DNA from: Arctopsyche grandis
Taxonomy: Eukaryota > Arthropoda > Insecta > Trichoptera > Hydropsychidae
Reading direction: 5' to 3'
DNA length: 64,000 bases
Assembly (NCBI RefSeq): GCF_051622035.1
Contig: NC_135364.1
Location: forward strand, 15,487,001 to 15,551,000
Shown here in pieces: positions 34,539 to 56,127 of the stretch. The position numbers and the translations under genes are program-made. The notes under the pieces are model-generated. The model saw only the letters and a list, made by a program, of their open reading frames with translations, had not been told where the DNA came from and did no database searches. Position 1 is the first letter of the stretch. Each line of letters opens with the position of its first letter.

Positions 34539-35978
34539 ATGTGGAGCCCCACGCACGTCCAGGTCACCGTCCAGAGGGCGAAGCGCCTGCTCGTTAAGGG
34601 CAAAAACAACACCAACGACTGCTTCGTCACCATCGGACTCGGCAAAGATAAATTCCAAACCTCCGTTAAAGAAAAGAGCACGGACAACGCAGATTGGCGA
34701 GAAGAATGTGACCTGATCATACCCGCCCAAGGTAACAAAGCTGAAGTAATCCTCATAGTACTCCATCGTAACTTTGTAGCTGACCAATTCCTCGGACAAA
34801 TATCCATACCCTTATCGTCCTTCGACGTATACGAAACTCCAAGAAACAAATGGTACAAACTAGAGAACAAGCCCGGCAAAGACAACGCCAAAGACCGGGG
34901 AGAGATCGAGGTCAAAATAGGATTCACCGTCAAGGAAGGCAGTCTCAACGATCTAAGCAAGAAAGAAAAACATAAATCATCTATGGGACAGCTTTCTCAT
35001 GTTGCGCAAAGCGTCGGTGGGAGTCTTATGAGCATAGGCAGCTTAGAAAAGCGAAAAGGTATCAAAAAGTTTGCCAAGAATTTAGGCTCCAAAATGCATC
35101 TGAACAGAAAAGAAAAGAAAGAGAACACATCGCCAAGCGGTAGTATAAATAGCTTGAATACGAGTAAATCGATGACGAATAGCCCGTTCCGTTCTCACTC
35201 GAAGCAAACGATAGGTGAAGCTGATCCGGGTGTAATCAGTGAGGACGAAGACGAGTTCGCCTTCGATGATCTCTCTCATAAAAGTTCCGGTAGTTCGTTA
35301 AATGTCAACAACAACAGTACACTTCCACGGACCAATAAATATGTTCCGTCCCCGATGAACGCATCTCTCGAAAATCTAGGTGGTGGTGAATTACTAAGAC
35401 GCTCGACGAGCAGTGGAATCATCGCTCCGGAGAAGACTCCTCCCCCCAAACCGGTCCGTTTGGGACTAGACGATCTGACTCAAGCTCCTAAAGTGACGAA
35501 CATTCAACAGACCGACGAATGGTCGCAGAAGTTGTACAACAAAGGCAAAGTTCAAAGTCAGAACTTTTTAGACAAAGAGAAGAGCATGACCCAAAATAAA
35601 AGTATAGAAAACTTATCGAACAATCTCTCCAAAGAAAAGAGCGAAAGTCCCAAATATTTTAAAAAGTTTGGTTCGAGAGAAAAAGCTAAAAAAGCACTCG
35701 GCGAACGTATCATTATAGGAGAGGAAGGCATCATCGACGAAGTGAAAATGAATCCCGCATACAGTAAACTACCAAACAGTGTGATTAAGCAGTTCGAGAC
35801 TAAAACAAAGGAAGAACTTGTCGTTCAAGTGTATTCTCTACAAAATGAAATCGACAGTCAAAAGAAAAAAGTAAAGGATTTAGAAAACTATTTGGATCAA
35901 CTGCTTTTGAGAGTAATGGAAACAACCCCACGAATTCTTCAAAATCCGTACTCTACCAAAAATTCTTGCAAAATTTAA
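34539..35978 (+). CDS. Rip11: Rab11 family-interacting protein, class I (Rip11 type), 479 aa
   Basis: Class I FIPs bind GTP-loaded Rab11 on recycling endosomes and link them to motors and apical sorting. The N-terminus MWSPTHVQVTV opens a phospholipid-binding C2 domain (about residues 1-130), which fixes the start. A basic, lysine-rich stretch follows (about 168-193). The long middle is low in complexity and rich in Ser, Asn and Lys. The C-terminal coiled coil begins near 408 and carries the FIP Rab11-binding signature LENYLDQLLLRVMETTP..IL (about 448-467). The whole protein sits in one exon; no splice sites are needed. The convergent neighbour is KRTCAP2. 3' processing is probably at AATAAA 37314 or 37330. 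Confidence 0.95.
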   Translation: MWSPTHVQVTVQRAKRLLVKGKNNTNDCFVTIGLGKDKFQTSVKEKSTDNADWREECDLIIPAQGNKAEVILIVLHRNFVADQFLGQISIPLSSFDVYETPRNKWYKLENKPGKDNAKDRGEIEVKIGFTVKEGSLNDLSKKEKHKSSMGQLSHVAQSVGGSLMSIGSLEKRKGIKKFAKNLGSKMHLNRKEKKENTSPSGSINSLNTSKSMTNSPFRSHSKQTIGEADPGVISEDEDEFAFDDLSHKSSGSSLNVNNNSTLPRTNKYVPSPMNASLENLGGGELLRRSTSSGIIAPEKTPPPKPVRLGLDDLTQAPKVTNIQQTDEWSQKLYNKGKVQSQNFLDKEKSMTQNKSIENLSNNLSKEKSESPKYFKKFGSREKAKKALGERIIIGEEGIIDEVKMNPAYSKLPNSVIKQFETKTKEELVVQVYSLQNEIDSQKKKVKDLENYLDQLLLRVMETTPRILQNPYSTKNSCKI

Positions 35979-37340
35979 TTGCATATTTACTTTTCAGGCA
36001 TAAAAAGTGCTATTTTATATCGGTTTATTTATGAGTCTTTATGGGTGTGACGTATTTTAAAACATCAAAAATGTAAAACTCATTCAGGACTTATGAAATT
36101 AAAAATATCATGACCAATTTTTTAATTCATGCTAAACGATACCGTTAGTTGTTCGACTGTATGTTCTAAAAAAGTATGTCCAAAGTTCACAATATGTTCT
36201 CAATCTCATGACTAATCTCCATGCTCGATCTAACCTGAATGAGTTATGAAGCTCGGTTAGAACACAATGTAAATATTTCTCTGAGAGACTCGCCGTGTAA
36301 TTTTATTTGCAATTTTTTTATTATTACTCATATTTAATTCAAATCTTATCAAAATTATTCAATCGTATGTATGTATGTGTATGTATTAATTTATTATTAT
36401 TGTACAATGCCTTTGCGGCGTAAAATTAAATCGACTCATCGTCCATTCCGACTCACGGTTTAGATTTTATTATTTTATCAATTTATAATTAATGTATCAA
36501 TTTTGATTTTGACTCCATTAATTACGTGATAAATGTGTTTCGTTTTAAGTTGATTTATATCTTTTCTATTTAACAAAAAGCAATATAAATCTATTCATAA
36601 AATTAATTACTAAAATTATGTTAGTGCTTATTTTATTGTATTTAAATTAATTGCGTTTGGAACAATTTAGTTTATAGATATTTAATATTAATATGTAAAA
36701 TTATTATGAATTATTACTACTGAATTTCTTCCATCGAATCTCAGAACTACTTTTGATGTTACTTAATTTCTTTCGCTTAAAATCATTTGGAGCTTTATAT
36801 TGAAAAAAAAAAAAGAATTTTGAGTATTAAAACTTATTGATAAATTTTTGAACCCTTTCTGATGTGTAAATCATACAAACGGTTAATTATAGGGTTGAAG
36901 TTTATATTTTATAATGTAGTTTATAAATGAACAAAATATATTTTGTGTTAATTATGTTTAGTGTGAAGATTTTCATCTTATCTATGTACATTCATTCAAT
37001 GATAAAATTGTACCTGTAATGACAAATCACAATGGCAAGCACGAAAATCATTCACTGATACTGAGAAACAATCGTAATTTATTATAACACTTTGTTTGGA
37101 CTAAGATAAACGTCCAATTTCGTTGCCATTGAGGATTTCGCATTCAGACAAAAAATATATACATAATATTGTGATTTAACTATGAGCCATCCTTAAACGT
37201 GCCTAAAAATGATGTTTTATCAGTTTTACTTTGGAATTAATATAATAATAAAACGTTTAAATAACTTAATATTGTATAATTATGAAATTTTATGCCTTAA
37301 TGCTTTTAAAATTAATAAAAATCACTCGCAATAAAAATAA
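35979..37340 (+). terminator. Probable 3' UTR and polyadenylation signals of Rip11
   Basis: About 1.35 kb of AT-rich non-coding sequence follows the stop codon. AATAAA occurs at 37314-37319 and 37330-37335. Nothing else is seen here. Confidence 0.4.
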
Positions 37341-37739
37341 TAACAAAATAGAACTCATTGAACCCATATAGTGTTTTTATTTCACTCGATTGGTAAACGC
37401 TAATTTTATGTATCTTTTAAGCTGAAAATTAGTACACAGTCACACATTTAATAATACAAAGGTTTTTATATGTTATTTTATAGGAATATAATTATTTAAA
37501 CAAATTTACATGTGTTCTTGAAAATTTATTTTTTATAAAATTTTCAATATAAATTTGTGACAAATTTATATTATAGCAAAATAAAGTATATTTAGAACCA
37601 ACTGAATAGTTATATTTTTCGCCTTAATTAACAACAAAAAATTAATAATAATTTGTGACAATGGAATCTTTGTAAAATTTATAAAATAAAGAATAAAAAT
37701 TAATTGAGACACTTTTGTGATCGATTAATTAAAATTATT

Positions 37740-38520
37740 TCACTTGTGACCTTTTTTCTTGACGGGAGCATTTTGTTGTATAGGTGCTGCATGAATTTTC
37801 TGCGATATTCTGTTCACATAATACAATCCAATGAGGGAGAAAATGAAACTGAAAATATATTTACGAATTTTATATATATGTTCATAGATAAATACATATT
37901 TTATATATAAATCATGAACAAAATAAGGATTTTACCATGTCGTTACACACACTCGATGCACCATCCCTGAAGCAAACAATGAAGCGAATAAACACATCAG
38001 CACTTCAATGTATTTCAGTTGAGACGCTTTTCCAAAAACAATAGTTTCTAAATTGCCGACAGCCTTTAAAAATGATACAACTAGTTAAGGAAAATCTGTT
38101 ATAATAAATTAAACATATATGCATATTTATTTATATATAAATATAATTAATTAAAGGATACAGTTAATATCAAGATGAAAAGGATTGATCCGACGTATCC
38201 ACCGAATATTGTATGGAGTTGTGTAGATGCAAACCATGAACGGTACATTTGCATTCCAGAAAATACGAGAATTGCAAACACTACTGACAATACGAAAGAA
38301 GTGGGTGTCGCGACCGCTGAAATAATGAAAAATAATCATTTTTATTAAAAATTGTTTAATCGTATAGGAATCCCAATATTGTGAAGACTTAATTTTAAGG
38401 TTATTTATTGATCATCGTATATTTTGTACAATCATTATAAAATTATTAAATGTCGTAAAATATAATCAGCACTATGAACGAAAGTCATTTATTATGAAAA
38501 TATAGTGAAAATATACCCAT
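37740..38520 (-). CDS. KRTCAP2: KRTCAP2, subunit of the oligosaccharyltransferase complex, 131 aa
   Basis: Coding exons are 38520-38517 (ATGG only), 38316-38162, 38063-37936 and 37848-37740. Junctions are GT/AG with agreeing phases. The protein is a small multi-pass ER membrane protein that joins the STT3A-type OST in the translocon for N-glycosylation. The match to the vertebrate family is direct: FSGMQMY, the ASTQL..I.GG segment, [12 protein letters not shown] (conserved FNNLEN..FGK in vertebrates), [23 protein letters not shown] and a lysine-rich tail (PVKKKGHK). Length is close to the usual ~135 aa. The first coding exon supplies only the Met codon plus one base, so the start depends on splicing. 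Confidence 0.93.
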
Positions 38521-38640
38521 TTTTGTAATAAAAATTGAAAACGCCGGCTCGCACTTGACACGTCAAAAGTCAACCGTAGTAAGTTTTGGTCCTAGCAGTA
38601 AACTTATCGACCCATACTCATTCTATTTGATTCAATTTGA
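38521..38640 (-). promoter_or_regulatory. Probable 5' UTR and promoter of KRTCAP2
   Basis: The sequence just upstream of the minus-strand start (38540-38600) is richer in CpG than its surroundings (GCCGGCTCGCACTTG on plus), as expected of a housekeeping promoter. No TATA box is evident. Inference only. Confidence 0.35.
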
Positions 38641-38785
38641 AACTATAATCTAAATTAAATATGTAGATATATATCCACCAGCGTAGATAAATATGTATTT
38701 TACCTTAATTTTTATGTGCAAGAAAGATGTATTTAATATTTTTAATGAGATAGAGGCAAAGAATAAGGAATTATATAAGGATTTT

Positions 38786-38875
38786 AGGGTGTGACCAGTT
38801 TGAGTGTGACGGGTGATCACATGTGACCGTTTGTCCTGTGACTGGTTTACATATGACTAGTAGTCCGTTTGCCAT
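38786..38875. mobile_element. ACTAGT-type foldback family, copy B (half element)
   Basis: It matches the right half of copy A: GTGTGACCAGTTT, GTGTGACGGGTGA, ATATGACTAGTAGTCCGTTT. The left inverted half is missing. It lies about 270 bp upstream of the KRTCAP2 start. Confidence 0.7.
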
Positions 38876-39688
38876 TATTTCACACATTGCAATCGCGCAC
38901 ACCACAATCGTTACCACGGAAATTTCAAATATGGAATACATATTCGGAATACGAGTTTTCGTTAGTATAATAGTTCGCGTGTGTAGCTCTCAATGGATGG
39001 AATTTGCGATGCCAGATGTTCTGTGATCAAGATTTTATTGACGTTTGGAGATCGCGTTGTACGGAATAATCACAGAATCGAGGCATATATACATACATAT
39101 ATGTATGTAGAATAACAAAGATGGGGCCTGACACACGAAACATTGTCTGACTTTTGAAGAGCGCATACAAAAAAATGCATTCTCTTAGCAGCTGGCTGGT
39201 TTCTAAGTAAGAAGATCTCTAATTATTTACCTTCGTTCTTTTTTTTCATTCCTTCTCTCGCATATTTAGCCCCCCCCCACACTTCTCCCTTGTTTCGTCT
39301 GCTTTCTCCAGAAAAAAATGTTTGCAATGCTTTATCAATGTTATTCTATATCTATGGATAGAGGCCATCTTAAAGGGAAAAAAGAAAAAAAACCTATCTA
39401 TGGGTCAAGTTTTAGTTTTTGTAATAATAATAATTGTTAATATGTACATATGTAAATGAAGATGTTTTAAATTGTAAAATTTTTATCTTTATTTTTAAAC
39501 TCAATTTTAACATTGTACAATACATATTACACCTAATTCGAAGTTTTATTTGTAGTAATATTATTCATGTGGGTCCTTTTTTCAGTACATAACCAAAAAG
39601 AACTTAGCTTTCAATGGATAAATATGATATAAATAGGAACGAGTTAAGTGGCATTGAAATAATTAAATTAATAAACCAAAATATGCTT
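38876..39688. other. Intergenic stretch between KRTCAP2 and PHPT1
   Basis: No exon is recognised. A poly-C patch lies near 39270, and TTTATT at 39690-39699 (AATAAA on minus) probably marks the PHPT1 mRNA end. Confidence 0.45.
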
Positions 39689-39803
39689 ATTTATTTATTG
39701 TTTAATTTTTATGCAATTGAGTTTCACAATTTGAATACATACAAATATAATAAATATTATAAAATAGAATATAAAATAAATTTTTCATAATAGATTAAGA
39801 ACC

Positions 39804-40641
39804 TCAGTCATCATTATTAACCGTAATAAAGTAGCTTGGATACTTCTTCTTCAAGAGAGCCGCAGCAGCTTCGTGATCAGCTTTTCCATAAGCTTGAGAT
39901 ATTCCATAAACTTCCAATCGCTTGCCCTTCGAGTTGTGATCAATTTTTCCACCACCCAAGCACTTGCACTTCAAAGGTTTTAGTTTTTCACTAACCTACA
40001 AAAATAAAATTATATCATATATGTATGTACATTTATCACAGTAGTCCATATCAGATACACGAAATACAATTTAATAAATAATAAATGATGATATAAAAGA
40101 AAGTAATTGCAAAACAAACTATAAAAACAAATAGATCATGGATTATAAGACCTTGGTTGTATTTAAGGTCACGGGTCTCGAAACGAAGTTTCCAACAAAG
40201 TTGCTTGGTTGGAAGATCAGCCACGTAAAAATACATTTATTTAAATTTGTCTATTATTACTGATAGTGATGTTAATTTTAACGTTGCCAAAAAATTTAAA
40301 ATAGTAAAATGACAACGTGAACTGAACGAATTAAATTTAAATAATCAGCTTGCACCGTTCACGAACTGAGCATTTTTATTAAATGAAAAATTACGTATGT
40401 ATCAGAAAAAGTGTCGATGAAAACGAACCTCCTCGAATATATCAGCGTGCCAAGCTGCGTGGGCGTAGCCTCTCACGATGTTAGTGTCAGATCCCGAGGA
40501 ATCCTTCACTCGAATCAGGATGTATTTAAATACTCCATCATCAGATATATCCACCGGCTCTAATTGATCCATATTTATACTTGCAAGCCGGCGATCGCTT
40601 TTGACGCTTGAGTTTGAGGTTAGATTTGTTAGTATTGCCAT
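39804..40641 (-). CDS. PHPT1: 14-kDa phosphohistidine phosphatase (janus family), 134 aa
   Basis: Exon 1 is 40641-40429 and exon 2 is 39995-39804, joined in phase 0 (GAGGAG|GTTCGT and TTTGTAG|GTTAGT). The family removes phosphate from protein histidine and is related to insect janus-A. Conserved blocks are VDISDDGVFKYILIRV, IVRGY.....WHADIFEE (the His, residue 65, is the catalytic His in characterised homologues), CKCLGGGKI and YGISQAYG.ADH. A 23-residue N-terminal extension precedes an internal Met (codon 24, at 40572) that lies closer to the usual family start. Either could be used. A foldback element begins only 9 bp upstream of the first ATG. Confidence 0.95.
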
Positions 40642-40649
40642 ACATAAAA

Positions 40650-40857
40650 ATGGTTCGGTGATTACTAGTCAAATGTGAACCAGTCACAGGACAACCGGTC
40701 GCTCTAGATCGGTCACACGTGATCACCTGTCACACTAAAACTGGTCACGAGAAAACTGGTCACACCCTAAAATCGGTCAATCAGTTTTCTCGTGACCGAT
40801 TCTCCGACCGTGTGACAGTTTTCACTCGACCGACCGTGACAGTTTTCTTAAGACCGA
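40650..40857. mobile_element. ACTAGT-type foldback family, copy C, in the PHPT1 promoter
   Basis: It begins ATGGTTCGGTGATTACTAGT like copy A. It continues with CCGGTCGCTCTAGATCGGTC, GTGATCACCTGTCACACT and repeated AAAACTGGTCAC units. The right end is diverged. It abuts the PHPT1 start codon, so the 5' UTR or core promoter must lie in or beyond it. Confidence 0.75.
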
Positions 40858-41450
40858 GCGCATATTCATGGCACGCCCAGTACACACGGTCTCAAAATCA
40901 CCCCCTGGAGTGTTTTCGGTAAAATTGTATCCTTGTATTTATCCTTGCATGATAGTGATCAATAACGGTGTATCCCATATTTAAAGAAATGTAGGAGAAC
41001 TCCCACAGTGGGGAGCCAAGCACACGACGTGCCATTTTTACCTGTGTAATTTCGCCCTTAATGTAATCCTATCAGTCGCTATTGAACAAGAGCACTAATA
41101 AGGGCACAAATGGTAATAGTGATATTACAAAGATAATTTTTTATCTTAAAAATCTACGTGAACAATGTGACCCTTAATTTTTGAATATTTAACATATGTG
41201 TGTTTGGAATATTTAACGGAAGATTTTTATATTAAGTCAAAATATAATTTTATTTGATTTAAAAAAAGTTTTATCGCTATTTTCTATCCATAATTTTTTC
41301 CACCATCGATTTGGCACGGTTGCAAAATATTAGAATAGCAAGTAATAAAATTTATATGTAGCCCCTTAGATATTAAACACTGATATGTATGTATATGTAT
41401 TTTAATTTATTTAACGGAAATAGACAAGGATTGAACAAAACACAATTTAA
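40858..41450. other. Intergenic stretch upstream of PHPT1
   Basis: No coding exon is seen. A slightly GC-richer patch (40960-41110) may belong to the PHPT1 promoter or to an old repeat. Confidence 0.4.
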
Positions 41451-43450
41451 ATACATATTTTATATTTTATTGATAATAATTTTATTTACAATATATAAAT
41501 CAATTTCACTTCAATCACATTAAATACAGCATTTTAAAATTTAGCAGGGTGTTGTATTTTACTCTGTTCTTTATCCATATAATGCAAAAAATTTGACATT
41601 TATGAAAAATCCCTTAGTTAAGTTGGCCGGATTTAAAATTTTATACTAATGTTTCCAAATTACAAAATAAATATTACGAAAAGAATTAAGATCAAAAATT
41701 AATAGAATTTTACATCTATAGTTATTCACAAATTTTATTCACACGTTTAGATTTTTTTATGGATTACTCGAATTGCATTAATAAAAAAAAAAAACATGTA
41801 TATTTTTTCCAATAAAGTAGAATAAGTTTTGTCACGTATTCACATAAAATAATTGTTAAAATCTTGTATTTATAAATTATTTCTGTATTTAAAAATTAAA
41901 AACGCCGAAAAAAAAATTACTAATTCTCAAAAAACTACTGTAAATTTTCTTAAATTCTTTCTAAAATTGTCTTTATTTCATAAAATTTTTTTTTTAAAAT
42001 AACATGGGAAATAGTTTTCAACACTAACAGTTTACAATAAATTCATTAAAAAAATTCTATTTTAAATACACATTCACTTTCCTATGTACATTTATATAAG
42101 TAAGCCTCTTTTTATAGGAGATAAGTTTTATAGAAACTATGACTTTGATGTTGAATTAAAATAATTTAGTGTACATTAATTTAAATATATAATGGGAGCT
42201 GTGCTATTTACACATCATGACAAAAGTGGATATAATGCAATTTTTTAACTAATAATCGTAAATTAACATTAAGTACAATTAACAACAAAAGAAAAAGTTT
42301 CAATGTGATCATAAACTCGTTTTAGTATGAAAATATAATATGAGATTCAAATATTTTTTTCATATAATAAATATAGGCAATTTCACGATGTTGTAAATTT
42401 TCTTTCATTAAATCCACTTCGACCATTATATATCAAAATATTAACATAAATAGGCATTACAAAAACATACACATATATGTATATATATAATCATAATCAT
42501 ATTACATACATATGTATATTAGAAATGCATACATTTATAATTCATTCACTGAAACGCATTCTCTCATACGTACTTACATACATGCATTCTATTCACATAT
42601 TTGGACATAACATAGACAAATACTTAAAAAACAATCATGTATACATATCGATAAAATATATTCAGTAAAATATTCCCCAAGAAATGTTTGTATCTTATTG
42701 ACTACTCCAAAATTTTACTCAAAACAGACGAAAAAAATTTAATGGTAGATCACAGTACACAGTGCTTGGTATATATATTATAATATACATATATGTATGT
42801 ATATTTATATATAATTTAGTTTTGAATGGCATAATAATGAATATTATTCTACATTTAAAATTGAAATTTAATTTAATTAGAACTGAACTGTTCCATTTGG
42901 CTGTATGGTTTTAATTATCATATTTCCAATAAATTCCTAAAATACCAACCAAACCTCTTTTATTTAAAAAATTAATATTTAAACGAAAAATAATTAAACA
43001 ACGATTGAAATTATTACATGAAATGAATCAATATTTATACATGATGAATGAATCATATGAAAATAAAAGGAACATATCAAATTAATCACTGGATTAAAAT
43101 TAATATATTATAATATAAAATTCTCACTACTAACGTATGTACATACATACATACATACACACATACATACAAATATATATATGTAATAAACGTATTTTGG
43201 GAAAAACCCATTTTGGCAAACGTAAGACTCGCTTATCTTGCATATTCGAAACAAGTACATATGTACATATGTTTCGATGGAACACATCACATAAATTAAA
43301 ATCTTCACGTGTTACTTTTCTTATGCACAACAAATTGTCCCATCATTCAATGAAAACTATACATCAATTGAATTTCCACTCGTTTATTTACGTTGTCCAT
43401 GATTGAGCATTTAATTCATACACTAAATATTTTTGGAATTTGCCACTGCA
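41451..43450 (-). terminator. Probable long 3' UTR of LpR
   Basis: About 2 kb of AT-rich sequence follows the LpR stop codon (43451) with no recognisable exon. Several TTTATT sites (AATAAA on minus), for example near 41460-41490, could end the transcript. The exact end is unknown. Confidence 0.35.
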
Positions 43451-53577
<10,127 letters not shown>

Positions 53578-53986
53578 CTGAAACGATAAAAAATAAATCG
53601 ATTAAAACTGAGAACTATTAACCGTACGAATTATGTATGTTAACTAGATATGTAGATCGTATAATACCAAATTAATCAAAAACTGACGTATAATAAGAAC
53701 CTTATACATATATGTACATCAGTATTTCAAAATGCATAGGACTATTACCATATTCAGTTTATACATATTGTACTAAAGCTCCGATACCTCAAGCATCTAA
53801 TAAATTTATCATTTCATAATTCTCATACGCATCTCACAATCAATGCGTATTGATATTTTATAAAAATCTCAGGCATATTCATTAGTACATATTTGTATCG
53901 ATCTTTGTGTCCAAAAAAGCGTCTGTTTTGTAAAACGGAGTGAGATTAAAACTGCGCCAACTAACGAACGGAGATGGGTGTTCTAA

Positions 53987-54638
53987 TCTAATATATAATT
54001 TCGAAAGAGACTTTGTATGTATGTAGCCAGCAGCATAGCTCGGTCGTTAAGCTTCTGCTTAGCGTCGAAAGGCGCCGGGTTCGATCCCTGGGCCCGGGCC
54101 TCGAATGAAAATGAATTTTTCAGAGTATGCTGTTGGTCAGACCTGGATTTGTGACTCCAGGTTGATCGTTTCCTATCATAGTTTGCCAATTTTCTCTGAT
54201 TTCATCGTTGAAACGGTTCCCGGAAAAAAACTTGGCTAAAAATCCTTCCTACCTACTATTTGAAGTATGATTGATGTACAATAAAATTTATGTACAATTC
54301 ATAGATGTCTCGTTAATTTGCGAGTTTTTCAGTGTCTCGTAATTCAACGACTTGTAATAAAAATGCTGCATTTGTAATTGTAATTGTAATTTGTAATTGG
54401 CCAGGAAGGCGCATTGGGATTTACCTGTAGGCCCTTCCTGGTATATATGTAAAATATATACATATATATGTAAGTATTGTTGGTTGGGAACTGTTTATGG
54501 GGGTTTGGGGGACTTTCTATGACGACGATTCGATTCAAATAAATTCAATAAAAAAACAAATGAATATTTACTATTAGATTCGCTATGTTTAAGCTGTTTA
54601 TATTACAAATACTGAGCGAAGCCGGGTAAAACAACTAG
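53987..54638 (+). mobile_element. Helitron-like element H5 containing a SINE
   Basis: A|TCTAATATATAATTTCG at 53987 and GCCGGGTAAAACAACTAG|T at 54638. SINE S5 is inserted after the first 38 bases. Without it the element is about 235 bp, similar to H3. Confidence 0.85.
54025..54441 (+). mobile_element. tRNA-derived SINE copy S5, best-preserved head
   Basis: The head carries a polymerase III A box (TAGCTCGGTCG, 54036-54046) and B box (GGTTCGATCCC, 54078-54088). The family core follows (GTGACTCCAGGTTGATCG, GTTGAAACGGTTCC). The 3' part has TGTAAT repeats and the inverted pair CCAGGAAGG/CCTTCCTGG. No enzyme is encoded. Confidence 0.88.
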
Positions 54639-55162
54639 TCACATATAAAATGAAAGACAATGGTTAGGGTAACGTCGACACGTTTATCTGTCATGTTTCT
54701 TTTCGGCTGTAAAAAAGGTCGTTCTGCGATTCTTTCGAATTCGAACAGACGGGCTGACGTGACATTCGACGACAATGGCGTACACGCCATTTTATGCATC
54801 GTATCGTTAACGTAATGGCGGCCTATTTCGGTCGGATTAGGCGCGCGATGTTTCGCGATCGCGTCCGGCTGGTGGCGCTGGCGTCGCTCGCGCACGTAAT
54901 GGCCGCTCGTTTCTGCATAACGGCCTATCGGGAACGCGCGTAACGGTTCGTTACGAACGGATTGAGCGCGCGCAACTCATAATAACGGGCGAACGATAAA
55001 CGTAAAATCGAACGGTGACGATTAACGATGGCTTTACCGACTCTCCTTTTTTTTTCTTTCAAAATCGACGCTCTCAATTGACGACCCTTGTTTCCTACCT
55101 TCCCCTTCTCACACGCATCGCATTGAACCAGATCGTGGCTATGCAGATGTAATCTTGGGTTT
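54639..55162. promoter_or_regulatory. CpG-rich segment upstream of LpR exons
   Basis: From about 54750 to 54990 CpG is frequent (GGCGCGCGATG, CGCGATCGCG, GAGCGCGCGC), unlike the flanks. It could be a promoter or a GC-rich transposon. No signal-peptide exon could be read from it on the minus strand. Confidence 0.3.
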
Positions 55163-55523
55163 GGTGCAAACGATCGACAAGCGCCAGACAGACTGAACCA
55201 CAGATTAACTGGATGGTTGCTTTAAACGCAATTCTCGACTTCACGAATGATAGATTGCACATCAGATGACGAGTAACCTTTCGATGTGCACAGATGCAAT
55301 TATTAAAATGGTAATTATTAAAATTCAGTTGGATCTTTCTGGCGAGTTTAATAAGGCAAAATTCGGAACTAAAGTATCAGTAGTACAAAACGTATATAGG
55401 GTAGGTATGTCGGGACTTCGGGTAGATTTCGCTTAGTGTAAGTGCGAGCAGTGCGCACGCATAAGGTACACGTGTCGTTAATCTGTGGTTCAGTCTGTCT
55501 GGCGCTTGTCGATCGTTTGCACC
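55163..55523. mobile_element. Element bounded by perfect 47-bp inverted repeats
   Basis: 55163-55209 and 55477-55523 are exact inverted copies (GGTGCAAACGATCGACAAGC at the outer left end). The inside shares a block (TTGGATCTTTCTGGC.AGTTTAA) with 56270-56300, so the two loci belong to a related MITE group. No target duplication was recognised. Confidence 0.75.
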
Positions 55524-55592
55524 GCATCGGTAATCTTCTACGATTTTATTTATTTTTGTTGTGACAATATTGCTCATTTTTACGAAATGTAT

Positions 55593-55923
55593 TGTTGCGT
55601 GGACGTTAAGAGGGGGCTTCTAGAATCGCAGAAAAAGACGCAGGAGGGTTGTAGAAGGTGTTTATTCGTGTGCTCTCGTCGGCGCTCCAGGTCGGAATGG
55701 TCTCCAGGCTGAGAGCGCCCCATATTTACATATACCCGTTGGGCACAACACACATACATACATACACATGTAAACTATTGGTCGATGAGTGGGGCGATCC
55801 CATTGGCCGGTGCATACGGCTCAATCATACGGCGAAGACATTTTGCCGCGAACGAGAGATCAGGTGATTAGCGCTCGTAAGCCATCGGTCCACGAACGCC
55901 ACCCACCTAATCTCTACGTTACA
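55593..55923. mobile_element. Solo LTR C, 331 bp
   Basis: TGTTGCGTGG to CTACGTTACA, flanked by GTAT at 55589-55592 and 55924-55927. It is GC-rich relative to the surroundings. TTTATT near 55658 suggests minus orientation. Confidence 0.82.
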
Positions 55924-56074
55924 GTATGTTTTGATTTAAAATAAAATATGAATTAAGTATTCAAAACACTTTATTTTAAAACATAAGGAGAAGTATCTTG
56001 AGAAGGGCATATTGTTTAAATGATAATCGGGTTTGCTCCAAATTTTATTTTATTTTTATTTTTATTTAATTTAT

Positions 56075-56119
56075 ACCAGGAAGGCCTAACAGGTAAACCC
56101 AATGCACCTTTCTGGCCAA
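56075..56119 (-). mobile_element. SINE 3'-end fragment S7
   Basis: Only the tail block of the SINE family (ACCAGGAAGGCCTAACAGG ... TTTCTGGCCA) is present. Confidence 0.6.
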
Positions 56120-56127
56120 AGATTGCA

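Noticed and set aside
54025-54110. A genuine tRNA gene
   Set aside because: A and B boxes are present, but no cloverleaf with a proper acceptor stem forms. The same sequence heads a dispersed SINE family.
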